Source of the DNA: Burkholderiales bacterium 67-32
GTDB taxonomy: Bacteria > Pseudomonadota > Gammaproteobacteria > Burkholderiales > Burkholderiaceae_B
Length of the DNA stretch: 64,000 bases
Reading direction: 5' to 3'
Assembly (NCBI GenBank): GCA_001898625.1
Contig: MKUP01000022.1
Location: 1 to 64,000 of the forward strand
Below the pieces are notes generated by a model that saw only the letters and a program-made list of their open reading frames with translations, did no database searches and was not told the origin of the DNA. Every line of letters starts with the position of its first letter. Position 1 is the stretch's first letter. Positions 41,953-51,065 of this stretch are shown piece after piece. Made by a program: the position numbers and the translations under genes.

Positions 41953-43053
41953 TCAATGCGGCTTGACCGCCACCTTCAGTACATTGTCCCGCTGGTTCGC
42001 GAACAGTTCGTAGGCCGCCACGATGTCGTCCAGCTTGAACTGGTGGGTCACCAGCAGCCCCAGGTCCAGGCGCCCGGATTCCAGCACGTTGATCAGCCGC
42101 CGCATCCGTTCCTTGCCGCCGGGGCATAGCGCGGTATTGATCTTGTGGTCGCCCAGCCCGGCGGCGAAGGCCGACAGCGGCAGGGTCAGGTCCTCGGAAT
42201 AGACGCCCAGGCTGGACAGGGTGCCGCCCGGCTTGAGCACGCGCAGCGCGGACGCGAAGGTCGACTGGGTGCCCAGGGCCTCGATCGAGGCATCCACGCC
42301 GCGGCCGCCGGTCAGCTTCATGATCTCGTCCACCACGTCGCATTCGCGGAAATTCAGCGCGACGTCCGCCCCCAGCTTGCGGGCGATGTCGAGCCGGTGC
42401 GGGTTGCCGTCGATGGCGATGATGGTCGTCGCGCCCGACAGCCGGGCGCCGGCGGTGGCGCACAGGCCGATGGGGCCCTGGGCGAACACGGCCACCACGT
42501 CGCCGATGCGGATGTTGGCGTTCTCGGCGCCCTTGAAGCCGGTGGACATGATGTCCGGGCACATCAGCACCTGTTCGTCGGTCAGGCCGTCCGGGATCGG
42601 GGCAAGGTTGGCCTGGGCATCGGGCACCAGCACGTATTCCGCCTGGGTGCCGTCGATGAGGTTGCCGAAGCGCCAGCCGGCGGTGGCCTTGTAGCCGTGG
42701 CAGCCGCACAGGCCCTGCGGGACCAGGTAGCTGCCGTCCTGCGACGGCACGCCGTCCTGGGCGGCGTAGGAGTTGAAATTGGGGCAGATGGCGCCGGCGA
42801 TGACGCGCTGGCCTTCTTGGTAGCCGGCCACGGCGCTGCCGAGTTTCTCGATCACGCCCACCGGCTCGTGGCCCACGGTCAGGCCCGGCGCGACGGGGTA
42901 TTCGCCTTTCAGGATGTGGATGTCGGTGCCGCAGATGGTGGTGGTGGTGATGCGGACCAGGGCGTCGTTCGGGCCCACGTCGGGGATGGGTTTGTCCGCG
43001 ATCTCGATGCGCCCGGGCGCGACGAATACGGCGGCTTTCATCATGGCAGTCAT
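41953..43053 (-). CDS. zinc-dependent secondary (isopropanol-type) alcohol dehydrogenase
   Basis: 366-residue medium-chain dehydrogenase. Catalytic zinc ligands: ICGTDIHI (Cys), VGHEPVG (His-Glu) and CPDIMSTGF (Asp), the Cys-His-Asp set of NADP-type isopropanol dehydrogenases. The four-cysteine structural zinc loop is replaced by a longer segment, although a lone LCGC is present. AGWRFGNLIDGTQAEYV is characteristic of the secondary ADH group. GGAGG precedes ATG 43053. Upstream is a well-placed FNR/ANR-type box, so expression probably rises at low oxygen. Confidence 0.85.
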   Translation of the reverse strand: MTAMMKAAVFVAPGRIEIADKPIPDVGPNDALVRITTTTICGTDIHILKGEYPVAPGLTVGHEPVGVIEKLGSAVAGYQEGQRVIAGAICPNFNSYAAQDGVPSQDGSYLVPQGLCGCHGYKATAGWRFGNLIDGTQAEYVLVPDAQANLAPIPDGLTDEQVLMCPDIMSTGFKGAENANIRIGDVVAVFAQGPIGLCATAGARLSGATTIIAIDGNPHRLDIARKLGADVALNFRECDVVDEIMKLTGGRGVDASIEALGTQSTFASALRVLKPGGTLSSLGVYSEDLTLPLSAFAAGLGDHKINTALCPGGKERMRRLINVLESGRLDLGLLVTHQFKLDDIVAAYELFANQRDNVLKVAVKPH

Positions 43054-43086
43054 CGTTCGGCCTCCGGAAGGAAAAGGGGTGGAACC

Positions 43087-43128
43087 ATTACACAGGAGAT
43101 CCGGGACAGTCTGATTGATCCAGGTCAG
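43087..43128 (-). promoter_or_regulatory. FNR/ANR-type class II promoter of the alcohol dehydrogenase
   Basis: On the minus strand CTGAC-CTGG-ATCAA (43128-43115) matches the FNR consensus TTGAY-N4-RTCAA at 9 of 10 positions. TGTAAT (43092-43087) is a -10 candidate. With a start at about 43080 the box is centred at -41.5, the exact class II activator position, and no -35 is needed. Confidence 0.65.
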
Positions 43129-43318
43129 TCGCGGCCATGATTGGACGGAAACAGTGGGTTACCCCGGCCGGCGGAAATATGCTTAAAACCCATGTTCATA
43201 AGATGCGGTCAATTTCGCCTTACTGCCCGCTAATCCGCATAAAATCTAAGGTTTACGTCCGACGGCCAGTCATGGTTTGGTAAACTGGCCCGACTATCTA
43301 GATGGGATCCGACAGGCC

Positions 43319-44095
43319 ATGGCCGCTTTCAATACCGAACGCGTCACGAGCGTTCATCACTGGAACGAGACGCTTTTCAGCTTCAAGACCACGCGCGATC
43401 CCGCGCTGCGTTTCCACAACGGCCATTTCGTCATGATCGGCCTGGAGGTCGAGGGCAAGCCGCTGATGCGTGCCTACAGCATCGCCAGCGCCAACTACGA
43501 GGAACACCTCGAGTTCCTGAGCATCAAGGTGCCCAACGGCCCGCTCACGTCGCGCCTGCAGCACCTGAAGGAAGGCGATTCCATCCTGGTCAGCCGCAAG
43601 CCGGTCGGCACCCTGGTGGTGGACGACCTGCTGCCCGGCAAGAACCTATACCTGTTCGGCACGGGTACGGGCCTGGCGCCCTTCATGAGCATCATCAAGG
43701 ATCCCGACGTCTACGAGCGCTTCGAGAAAGTGGTGCTGGTGCACGGCGTGCGCTGGGGCAGCGAACTGGCCTATTCGGACTACATCGGCAGCGACCTGCC
43801 GGGCAACGAGTACTTCGGCGAAATGGTGCGCGACAAGCTGATCTACTACCCCACGGTCACGCGCGAGCCGTTCCGCAACCAGGGCCGCATCACCGACCTC
43901 CTGACCAGCGGCAAGCTGGCGGCGGACACCGGCCTGCCGCCCATCAATCCCGAGCACGACCGCGCCATGCTGTGCGGCAGCCCGCACATGCTGGCCGACG
44001 TCACCGCCATCCTGGATGGCCTGGGCTTCAAGGCGTCCGAGCACACCGGCCATGCCGGGGACTACGTGGTCGAGCGCGCCTTCGTCGAGAAGTAA
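43319..44095 (+). CDS. fpr: ferredoxin/flavodoxin-NADP(+) reductase Fpr
   Basis: 258 residues, the normal length for the Pseudomonas-type Fpr. FAD binding by RAYSIASANYEEHLEF; NADP-binding TGTGLAPFMSI; MLCGSPHML; and the C-terminal ERAFVEK typical of bacterial class I FPRs. It transfers electrons between NADPH and ferredoxin or flavodoxin and helps in oxidative stress and Fe-S repair. ATG 43319 is used; the TTG start in the track (43277) lies within a GGCCAGT/ACTGGCC inverted repeat and would add 14 residues not seen in the family. Confidence 0.92.
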   Translation: MAAFNTERVTSVHHWNETLFSFKTTRDPALRFHNGHFVMIGLEVEGKPLMRAYSIASANYEEHLEFLSIKVPNGPLTSRLQHLKEGDSILVSRKPVGTLVVDDLLPGKNLYLFGTGTGLAPFMSIIKDPDVYERFEKVVLVHGVRWGSELAYSDYIGSDLPGNEYFGEMVRDKLIYYPTVTREPFRNQGRITDLLTSGKLAADTGLPPINPEHDRAMLCGSPHMLADVTAILDGLGFKASEHTGHAGDYVVERAFVEK

Positions 44096-44101
44096 TCCGG
44101 A

Positions 44102-44590
44102 TCAGTGCACGAGCCGGCCGGACTCGGCCAGCTCCCGGATGCGCTGGACCGTGTCCATGTCGGCGGCGATGTAAGCTTGCTTGCGCAGGGCCACCACGGT
44201 TTCGTCCAGCTCGCTGTGACCTTCCTGCAGGTCCAGCTCGTAGATGAAGCGCAGGAACAGCACGTCGGGTTCGGGTTCCTCGATGCGGACCGTGGCTTCG
44301 CTGCGCGGCCACAGTTCGGTGGCGGTGGCCAGCACCTTGACCTGCCGCATGGGCGTCAGCGTGACCTCGTCGTGGACCTGGAACGGCCCGAAGTCGAGCA
44401 CGCGCTTGAGCACCGTGTGCTCCGTCCCGACCGCTTCCGCCTCGATGGTGCAGCTTTCCAGACCCATGACGAATTCCGTGGGCTCGTGCGCCCGGATGAA
44501 CAGCCCGCGCCAGATCTGCTCGCGCGTGAGCGGCGTAAGCAGGGGGACGAGCGGGTCGTTGATCTGGATGAGGTGTTCGAAGCGAAGCAT
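44102..44590 (-). CDS. SRPBCC fold protein, DUF1857/AtaL-like
   Basis: 162 residues. PLTREQIWRGLFIRAHEPTEF and FVMGLESCTIEAEA, then the START-like beta strands (VLKRVLDFGPFQVHDEVTL) match the AtaL-like DUF1857 group of the SRPBCC superfamily, small hydrophobic-ligand-binding proteins. No enzymatic role is known to me. ATG 44590 is chosen as the start of the domain; the track ORF extends far upstream through the permease gene as a shadow. Convergent with fpr (6 bases between stops). Confidence 0.75.
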   Translation of the reverse strand: MLRFEHLIQINDPLVPLLTPLTREQIWRGLFIRAHEPTEFVMGLESCTIEAEAVGTEHTVLKRVLDFGPFQVHDEVTLTPMRQVKVLATATELWPRSEATVRIEEPEPDVLFLRFIYELDLQEGHSELDETVVALRKQAYIAADMDTVQRIRELAESGRLVH

Positions 44591-44649
44591 GGAGAGCGCG
44601 GTTCCCGGGATGTTCTTCCAAGGATACCGCGCTCCGGCGCGCCTGGGCG

Positions 44650-46620
44650 CTAGTCGATGAGCATGGGCAGCACCATCAGTTGCTGTCCGTTGACGTGCAT
44701 GCGCCGCTGCAGCGAGTTGATCGCCTGGTTGTGCAGCAGGCGGGTGACGAAATTCTCGCGCTTGAACACCAGCTTGCTGGCGAAGACGATGGTGTTGGGA
44801 TATTCCTGCAGGACTTCGGTGATTTCCTTTTCCAGGGTCTGCACGGCATCGGTGCCGAAGCTCAGGCGGCTGGTCGCGGCCATGCCGTAGCTGTTGCAGA
44901 AGCGCTCGAAGAATTTCAGCGAAGTCGTCGCCTGCAGCTTCATCGCCTCCATCGCTTCCGGGCCGCCGTAGACCTGGGCGTCCACGGTCCGCGCGTTGAT
45001 GAAGATGAAGTTCTTGAAGTGATCGGGGAACATGCGCTGCACCCACAGCAGCGCGTGCAGGCCGCCGCCGCGGCTGGAGCCGACCAGGAAGGCGGCGGTG
45101 GGCGCATAGGGGTCGAGCGCGGGCGGCGAGCAGTCCGAGCCGAAGGACTGGTCGGCGAAGATGTCGTCGATCGCGGCGATGCGCCGCCGCGTTTCGCGGT
45201 AGTGCGACCGTATCCCCAGGCAGATGAAGATCAGCACGCTGGTGATGAGCAGCGTGGCCCAGCCGCCCTCGAAGAATTTCTCGACGATGGTGACGACCAG
45301 GATGGAACTGGTGATGGTGACGGCCACCAGCGACAGGGCCAGGCGCTGCCGCCAGTGCTTTTTGTGCAGGGGCTTGTGGCGGTTGCGTATCCAGAAGGTC
45401 GACAAGCCCGCCAGCGACAGCGTGAAGGTCAGGAACACGTTGATCGAGTACAGCACCACCAGGACGGATACCTTGCCCCCCGTCAGCAGCAGGATGGCGA
45501 AGGCGGAGATGCCCATCAGCAGGATGCCGTTCTCGGTAACCAGCCGGTTCGACAGGTAGCGGAAGCGGTGCGGCATCCAGGAATCGGAAGCCATGTTGGA
45601 CAGCACCGAGGGGCCGCCCAGGAAACCGGTGTTGGCGGCCACGAACAACAGGCCTGCCTCGAAAGCCAGAACCACGGTCAGCGCCACGACCAGGTTGCCG
45701 CCGCCGAAGCCCATTTCACCAAGCACGTTGCCGAACACCACGGCGTTCAGGGTCTGGCCCTCCACCGGCGCCGCGTTCCACAGCAGGTAGAGCAGGATGA
45801 TGCCGCCGGCGGTGAAGGCCAGGCTGATGGCCATCAGCAGCATGGTCGCCTTGCCGGTATGGACCACCGGCTCGGCCAGGCGGTCGACGTTGTTGGAGAC
45901 CGCCTCGATCCCGGTGTAGGTGCCGCCGCCCAGCGAATAGGCCTTCAGGAACACCGCCAGCACGAAGAACCAGCCAGACTCCTGCGAGAACTCGCGCACT
46001 TCCCTGATCGTGTCGGGAATCAGCAGCGGCAGACCCTCGGCGTGGGCGAAGATGCCCCAGGCGATCAGGATGGCGTGCGTGACCACGAAGCCGGCGAAGA
46101 TGGGCAAGAGGACCTTGATGCTTTCCTTGGCGCCGCGCAGGTTCAGCCATATCAGCAGGAGCACCATCACACAGGCGGTCCACAGCTTGAACGTCTGCCA
46201 GCTTGCCGGCAGCAGCGAGAACAGCGCGTCGGTGCCGCTGGCCACGGAAATGGCGATGGTCAGCACATAGTCCACGATCAGCGCCGAGCCGGATACCAGG
46301 CCGGCCGTGGGGCCGAGCAGCGCGGTCGAGACCCGGTAGCCGCCGCCGCCGGTGGGGAACAGTTCGATGACCTGGTTGTAGGCCAGCGCGACGACGAACA
46401 CCGTGATGGCGGTGGCGATGGCCAGGAAGAGGGCGAGGTGGGTATGGGCGCCCAGCGCGCGGAACGCTTCCTCGGGACCGTAGGACGACGAGGACAGGCC
46501 GTCCGCGCCCAGCCCCACCCAGGCCAGGAAGGCCGCCAGCGCGAGGGAATGCCGGGTGTCCGGGGACAGCGGGTCCCGGGCCTTGCCCAGCAGACGCTCG
46601 CGCCATGAGGTTGCTTTCAT
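44650..46620 (-). CDS. APC-superfamily permease with C-terminal cytoplasmic domain
   Basis: 656 residues. About 12 helices occupy residues 25-460; the first is GLGADGLSSSSYGPEEAF, the unwound-helix motif of APC transporters, followed by LFPTGGGGYRVS and SGSALIVDYVLTIAISVASG. The remaining 190 residues are cytoplasmic (FLVGSSRGGGLHALLWVQR; KNFIFINARTVDAQ), resembling the nucleotide-binding-fold tail of KimA-like potassium/proton symporters. Amino acid or K+ transport are both possible. ATG 46620 has AGGAA upstream. Confidence 0.8.
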   Translation of the reverse strand: MKATSWRERLLGKARDPLSPDTRHSLALAAFLAWVGLGADGLSSSSYGPEEAFRALGAHTHLALFLAIATAITVFVVALAYNQVIELFPTGGGGYRVSTALLGPTAGLVSGSALIVDYVLTIAISVASGTDALFSLLPASWQTFKLWTACVMVLLLIWLNLRGAKESIKVLLPIFAGFVVTHAILIAWGIFAHAEGLPLLIPDTIREVREFSQESGWFFVLAVFLKAYSLGGGTYTGIEAVSNNVDRLAEPVVHTGKATMLLMAISLAFTAGGIILLYLLWNAAPVEGQTLNAVVFGNVLGEMGFGGGNLVVALTVVLAFEAGLLFVAANTGFLGGPSVLSNMASDSWMPHRFRYLSNRLVTENGILLMGISAFAILLLTGGKVSVLVVLYSINVFLTFTLSLAGLSTFWIRNRHKPLHKKHWRQRLALSLVAVTITSSILVVTIVEKFFEGGWATLLITSVLIFICLGIRSHYRETRRRIAAIDDIFADQSFGSDCSPPALDPYAPTAAFLVGSSRGGGLHALLWVQRMFPDHFKNFIFINARTVDAQVYGGPEAMEAMKLQATTSLKFFERFCNSYGMAATSRLSFGTDAVQTLEKEITEVLQEYPNTIVFASKLVFKRENFVTRLLHNQAINSLQRRMHVNGQQLMVLPMLID

Positions 46621-46829
46621 ACGAAGGGATTCCTGCTGCCTGGTGTCGGGTGGCTTCTTGATCGCGCGGCGCGCAGCGTACGCTTTTGGAAGGAATCGCG
46701 CTTTGAAGGCCATTCTAGCAACAGGGGAAATTGTTACCCCAGGGCGGGGCGAGCACTATGACAAACGAATTTCTGATAGCTTTATGCATAGGCGCCTACG
46801 GGCGCGTATCCCCATTCCTCGAGGCACGC

Positions 46830-47219
46830 ATGAGCAAGCAGATCATCCATACCGACGCAGCACCGGCGGCCGTTGGCCCGTATTCCCAGGCCGTGGCCGT
46901 GCCCGCTTCCGGCAAGACCGTCTATCTGTCGGGCCAGATCGGGCTGATTCCCGCCACCGGCCAGCTGGAGACGGGCAGTTTCGAGGCCCAGGTGCGCCAG
47001 GCCTTCGCCAACATGGAAGCGGTGGTGCGCCAGGCGGGCGGCACGCTGGACCAGGTCGTCAAGCTGACGCTGTTCCTGACCGACCTGTCCAAGTTCGGCA
47101 CCGCCAACGACATCATGGCCCAACTGATCCCCCAGCCTTTCCCCGCCCGTTCCACGGTGGGCGTGGCCGCCTTGCCCAAGGGCGCCGAGTTCGAGGTCGA
47201 GGCGATCCTGGTCATCTGA
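46830..47219 (+). CDS. ridA: RidA family enamine/imine deaminase
   Basis: 129 residues. It opens SKQIIHTDAAPAAVGPYSQAV, with the family's VYLSGQIGL, GTLDQVVKLTLFLTDL and RSTVGVAALPKGAEFEVEAI; the Arg of PARSTV and terminal Glu form the active site that hydrolyses 2-aminoacrylate from PLP enzymes. ATG 46830 is chosen over the upstream start in the track. Followed by recG after 13 bases. Confidence 0.93.
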   Translation: MSKQIIHTDAAPAAVGPYSQAVAVPASGKTVYLSGQIGLIPATGQLETGSFEAQVRQAFANMEAVVRQAGGTLDQVVKLTLFLTDLSKFGTANDIMAQLIPQPFPARSTVGVAALPKGAEFEVEAILVI

Positions 47220-47232
47220 TCCAGGCCGATAC

Positions 47233-49296
47233 ATGAGCGCGCGCACCGCCGCCCAGGACGAGGCCGAGCTGACGCCGCAGCAGCGCAAGATGCGCAAGCT
47301 CGGGCTGCGCGTCGCGGACGACTTCGTCCTGCACCTGCCCATCCGCTACGAGGACGAGACGCAACTGACGCCGATCAAGCGGCTGCTGCCGGGCATGTGG
47401 GCGCAGGTCGAGGGCGTGGTCACGCGCTGCGAGGTCGCCTACCGGCCGCGGCGCCAACTGGTGGCCGCGATCGAGGACGACACCGGCGAACTCGCGCTGC
47501 GCTACCTGAATTTCTATCCCAGCCAGCAGAAGCAACTGGCGGTGGGACGCCGCATCCGCGCGCGGGGCGAGGCGCGCGGCGGTTTCTTCGGCATGGAAAT
47601 GGTGCATCCGCGCACCACGGTCGCCGATGGGGATACGCCGCTGCCCGACCGTCTGACGCCGGTCTATCCCACCACCGAGGGGCTGCCCCAGGCCACGCTG
47701 CGCAAGGCCATCGCCGCGGCGCTGGAGCGGGCGGACCTGCGCGACACGCTGCCGGAGGCGCTGCTGCAGCGCTATGGCCTGATGCCCTTCGGCGAGGCCG
47801 TGCGCCTGCTGCATGCGCCGCCGCCCGACGTCGCCACGCAGCCCCTGGTCGATCGCGCGCATCCGGCCTGGCTGCGCATCAAGTTCGACGAACTGCTGGC
47901 CCAGCAGTTGTCGCTGGCGCGGGCGCGCGCCGCCCGGCTGGACAAGCGGGCGCCGCCGCTGGCGCGCTCGACCGCGGCGGATGGACTGGTGGCGCGGCTG
48001 CTGCGCGCGCTGCCGTTCGAGTTGACCGGCGCCCAGCAGCGGGTGCGGGACGAGATCGCCGCCGACCTGACCCGGCCACACCCCATGCAGCGGCTGCTGC
48101 AGGGCGACGTGGGCAGCGGCAAGACGGTGGTGGCGGCGCTGGCCGCCGCGCAGGCCATCGACAACGGCTACCAGGCGGCGCTGATGGCGCCCACCGAGAT
48201 CCTGGCCGAACAGCATTTCCGCAAGCTGGTGGGCTGGCTCGAGCCGCTGGGCGTGAAGGTGGCCTGGCTGACCGGCAGCCTGACGCCCAAGGGCCGGCGC
48301 GAGGCGGCCGCGCTGATCGAAAGCGGCGAGGCGCCGCTGGCGGTGGGCACGCAGGCCCTGATCCAGCAGCACGTGCAGTTCGCGCGGCTGGGCCTGTCCA
48401 TCGTCGACGAGCAGCACCGCTTCGGCGTGGGCCAGCGGCTGGCCCTGCGCAACAAGGGCGGCGAGGACGAGGTCTTCCCCCACCAGTTGATGATGTCGGC
48501 CACGCCCATCCCCCGCACGCTGGCGATGACCTTCTTCGCTGACCTGGACGTTTCGGTCATCGACGAACTGCCGCCGGGCCGGGTGCCGGTCATCACCAAG
48601 CTGCTGTCGGATACGCGCCGCGACGAGGTGGTGGCGCGCATCCACGAAGCGGCCCGCACGGGCCGCCAGGTGTATTGGGTGTGTCCGCTGGTCGAGGAAA
48701 GCGAGACGCTGGAGCTGCAGACCGCCGTCGACACCTTCGAGACGCTGCGGCAGGCGCTGCCCGAACTGCGCGTGGGACTGGTGCACGGCCGGCTGCCGAC
48801 CTCCGAGAAGGCGGCGGTCATGCAGGCTTTCAAGGACGGCGATCTCGACCTGCTGGTGGCCACCACCGTGATCGAGGTTGGCGTCGACGTGCCCAATGCC
48901 TCGCTGATGGTGATCGAGCACGCCGAACGCTTCGGCCTGGCGCAGTTGCACCAGTTGCGCGGCCGGGTAGGGCGGGGCGCGGCCGAGTCGGTGTGCGTGC
49001 TGCTGTACCAGGCGCCGCTGTCGCAGGTCGCCAAGGCGCGGCTGCGCACCATGCACGAAACCACCGACGGCTTCGAGATCGCGCGGCGCGACCTCGAGTT
49101 GCGCGGGCCCGGCGAATTCCTGGGCGTGCGGCAATCGGGCCTGGCGCTGATGCGGTTCGCCGACCTGGACGCCGATCTGGAGATCGCCGAGCAGGCGCAC
49201 GAAGCCGCCGCCCAATTGCAGGCACACGCACAGGACGTGGTGTCCGCCCACCTGGCGCGATGGATGCGCGGGCGGGAAGATTTCCTCAAGGCTTGA
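47233..49296 (+). CDS. recG: ATP-dependent DNA helicase RecG
   Basis: 687 residues. N-terminal wedge/OB domain (residues about 20-160), then a superfamily 2 helicase core: Walker A GDVGSGKTVVAAL, DEQH box SIVDEQHRFGVGQR, MSATPIPRTLAMT, and C-terminal VATTVIEVGVDVPNAS and QLRGRVGRG motifs. RecG reverses stalled replication forks. The region before the C-terminal helicase lobe shows all motifs intact. It probably forms one transcript with ridA and oxyR (13 bases between oxyR and recG). Confidence 0.96.
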   Translation: MSARTAAQDEAELTPQQRKMRKLGLRVADDFVLHLPIRYEDETQLTPIKRLLPGMWAQVEGVVTRCEVAYRPRRQLVAAIEDDTGELALRYLNFYPSQQKQLAVGRRIRARGEARGGFFGMEMVHPRTTVADGDTPLPDRLTPVYPTTEGLPQATLRKAIAAALERADLRDTLPEALLQRYGLMPFGEAVRLLHAPPPDVATQPLVDRAHPAWLRIKFDELLAQQLSLARARAARLDKRAPPLARSTAADGLVARLLRALPFELTGAQQRVRDEIAADLTRPHPMQRLLQGDVGSGKTVVAALAAAQAIDNGYQAALMAPTEILAEQHFRKLVGWLEPLGVKVAWLTGSLTPKGRREAAALIESGEAPLAVGTQALIQQHVQFARLGLSIVDEQHRFGVGQRLALRNKGGEDEVFPHQLMMSATPIPRTLAMTFFADLDVSVIDELPPGRVPVITKLLSDTRRDEVVARIHEAARTGRQVYWVCPLVEESETLELQTAVDTFETLRQALPELRVGLVHGRLPTSEKAAVMQAFKDGDLDLLVATTVIEVGVDVPNASLMVIEHAERFGLAQLHQLRGRVGRGAAESVCVLLYQAPLSQVAKARLRTMHETTDGFEIARRDLELRGPGEFLGVRQSGLALMRFADLDADLEIAEQAHEAAAQLQAHAQDVVSAHLARWMRGREDFLKA

Positions 49297-49309
49297 AAAG
49301 AGGCGAGAG

Positions 49310-50254
49310 ATGACCCTGACTGAACTGAAGTACATCGTGGCGGTGGCGCGGGAGCGGCACTTCGGCCGTGCCGCCGAAGCCTGTTTCGTCAGCCAGCCCA
49401 CGCTTTCGGTGGCCATCCGCAAGCTGGAGGATGAACTGGGCGTGACGCTGTTCGAGCGGGGCGGCACCGAAGTGGGCGTGACCCCGATCGGCGAGCGCAT
49501 CGTGGCCCAGGCCCAGAAGGTGCTGGAGGAAAGCGCCAACCTGAAGGAAATCGCCAAGCAGGGCCACGACCCCTTGTCCGGCGCGCTGCGGGTGGGCGTG
49601 ATCTACACCATCGGCCCCTATCTGCTGCCGCAGCTGGTGCCGCGCCTGATCGAGAGCGCGCCGCAGATGCCACTGCTGCTGCAGGAGTACTTCACCACGC
49701 GGCTGCTGGAGCTGCTGCGCCAGGGCGAGATCGATTGCGCCGTCATGGCCCTGCCGCTGCCCGACGCCGGGCTGACCATTCAGCCGCTGTACGACGAGCC
49801 CTTCGTGGTGGCCGTGCCCAAGGGGCATCCGCTGGCCAGCCGCAGCCACGTCAAGGCCGAGGAGCTCAAGAGCGAGACCATGCTGCTGCTGGGCACGGGC
49901 CATTGCTTCCGCGATCAGGTGCTGGAGGTCTGTCCCGAGCTGTCGCGCTTTTCGGCGACCACCGAAGGCATCCAGCGGACCTTCGAGGGGTCGTCGCTGG
50001 AAACCATCCGGCACATGGTGGCCTCGGGCATAGGCATCACGGTGCTGCCGATGTCGTCGATCCCGGCCCAGCCCGACGATCGCGATTTGCTGCGCTACAT
50101 CCCCTTCGAGGCGCCGGTGCCCGACCGGCGCGTGGTGCTGGCATGGCGCAAGAGCTTCCCGCGCACGGCCGCCATCGATACCCTGATCGCCGCGATCCAC
50201 GGCTGTCGGCTCAACGGCGTGACCATGCTGGAGGCCAGCGCGCAGACGGCCTGA
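49310..50254 (+). CDS. oxyR: hydrogen peroxide sensor/regulator OxyR
   Basis: 314-residue LysR-type regulator. [23 protein letters not shown]. The redox cysteines in [16 protein letters not shown] fall at residues 199 and 208, exactly the E. coli OxyR positions that form the activating disulfide. It follows recG by 13 bases, the usual arrangement in related bacteria, and is followed 82 bases later by dps, a classical OxyR target. Confidence 0.95.
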   Translation: MTLTELKYIVAVARERHFGRAAEACFVSQPTLSVAIRKLEDELGVTLFERGGTEVGVTPIGERIVAQAQKVLEESANLKEIAKQGHDPLSGALRVGVIYTIGPYLLPQLVPRLIESAPQMPLLLQEYFTTRLLELLRQGEIDCAVMALPLPDAGLTIQPLYDEPFVVAVPKGHPLASRSHVKAEELKSETMLLLGTGHCFRDQVLEVCPELSRFSATTEGIQRTFEGSSLETIRHMVASGIGITVLPMSSIPAQPDDRDLLRYIPFEAPVPDRRVVLAWRKSFPRTAAIDTLIAAIHGCRLNGVTMLEASAQTA

Positions 50255-50336
50255 GGCAGATGATGCTTGTCATGCCGCGATGCATCCCAATCTAGTATCC
50301 TGTGACGTCGGTTTCGACTTTGACAAGGAGTCAGCT

Positions 50337-50873
50337 ATGGTGAAGAAAGCAACTGCCAAGAAAACCGCAAGCAATGGTGGCGCGGCCCGCTCGGCCGCCG
50401 GTGCGCTGCGCATCGACATCGGCATCTCGGACAAGGACCGCGCCGCGGTGGCCGGGGGCTTGTCCAAGCTGCTGGCCGATACCTACACGCTCTACCTGAT
50501 GACGCACAACTTCCACTGGAACGTGACGGGGCCGATGTTCAACACCCTGCATGCCATGTTCATGACCCAGTACACCGACCTGTGGAACTCCATCGACGAC
50601 GTGGCCGAGCGCATCCGCGCGCTGGGACACGTCGCGCCGGGCACCTACCGCGAGTTCGCCAAGCTCACCACGATCAGCGAGCCGGCCGACGTGCCCGAGG
50701 CGCTGGAAATGGTGCGCCAGCTGGTGGTGGGGCACGAGGCGGTGGCCAAGACCGCCCGCAACATCCTCAAGGTGGCCGACGCCGCCAGCGACGAGCCGAC
50801 CGCCGACCTGCTGACCCAGCGCCTGGAATTCCACGAGAAGACCGCCTGGATGCTGCGCAGCCTGCTGCAATAG
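50337..50873 (+). CDS. dps: Dps-like ferritin 2 (OxyR-linked)
   Basis: 178 residues with a Lys/Ala-rich N-terminal tail ([14 protein letters not shown]) for DNA binding. The core begins [10 protein letters not shown]. Signature: [22 protein letters not shown]. The first two His ligands are present, but the acidic residue four positions after the second His (Asp in E. coli Dps) is Met, while the later Glu in VAERIR is kept. AAGGAG precedes ATG 50337; the track start at 50280 is too early. Probably OxyR-controlled. Confidence 0.9.
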   Translation: MVKKATAKKTASNGGAARSAAGALRIDIGISDKDRAAVAGGLSKLLADTYTLYLMTHNFHWNVTGPMFNTLHAMFMTQYTDLWNSIDDVAERIRALGHVAPGTYREFAKLTTISEPADVPEALEMVRQLVVGHEAVAKTARNILKVADAASDEPTADLLTQRLEFHEKTAWMLRSLLQ

Positions 50874-50905
50874 GCCCGGGCGCCGTTCCCGGCGCCGTGT
50901 CATGG

Positions 50906-50946
50906 AAATCCCTGCCTCGCGGGCGACGCGATGCAGGGATTTTTTT
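50906..50946 (+). terminator. rho-independent terminator after dps
   Basis: AAATCCCTGC pairs with GCAGGGATTT around an inner TCGCG/CGCGA stem, followed by a run of seven T. Strong. Confidence 0.92.
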
Positions 50947-50981
50947 CTAGGTTCTTTCCCTGCCTGGATGCGGAAAATTAT

Positions 50982-51010
50982 TTGAGGTTTAAAAATTTTA
51001 AGTTAAATTA
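50982..51010 (+). promoter_or_regulatory. AT-rich promoter of the aminobenzoate-CoA ligase gene
   Basis: TTGAGG (50982-50987), 17-base spacer, AAATTA (51005-51010). The spacer contains TTAAAA-A-TTTTAA, a perfect 13-bp palindrome (50989-51001) that could be an operator or an intrinsically bent segment. Confidence 0.4.
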
Positions 51011-51065
51011 ATCTTCGACCCGTCACTGCCGGCCGCGAGGCCGCGCATACCGCTGGAGACCACTC

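Noticed and set aside
44680-46608. 642-aa plus-strand ORF
   Set aside because: Shadow of the APC permease gene; no domain or ribosome-binding site.
47212-49557. 781-aa minus-strand ORF
   Set aside because: Antisense to recG, whose helicase motifs are complete.
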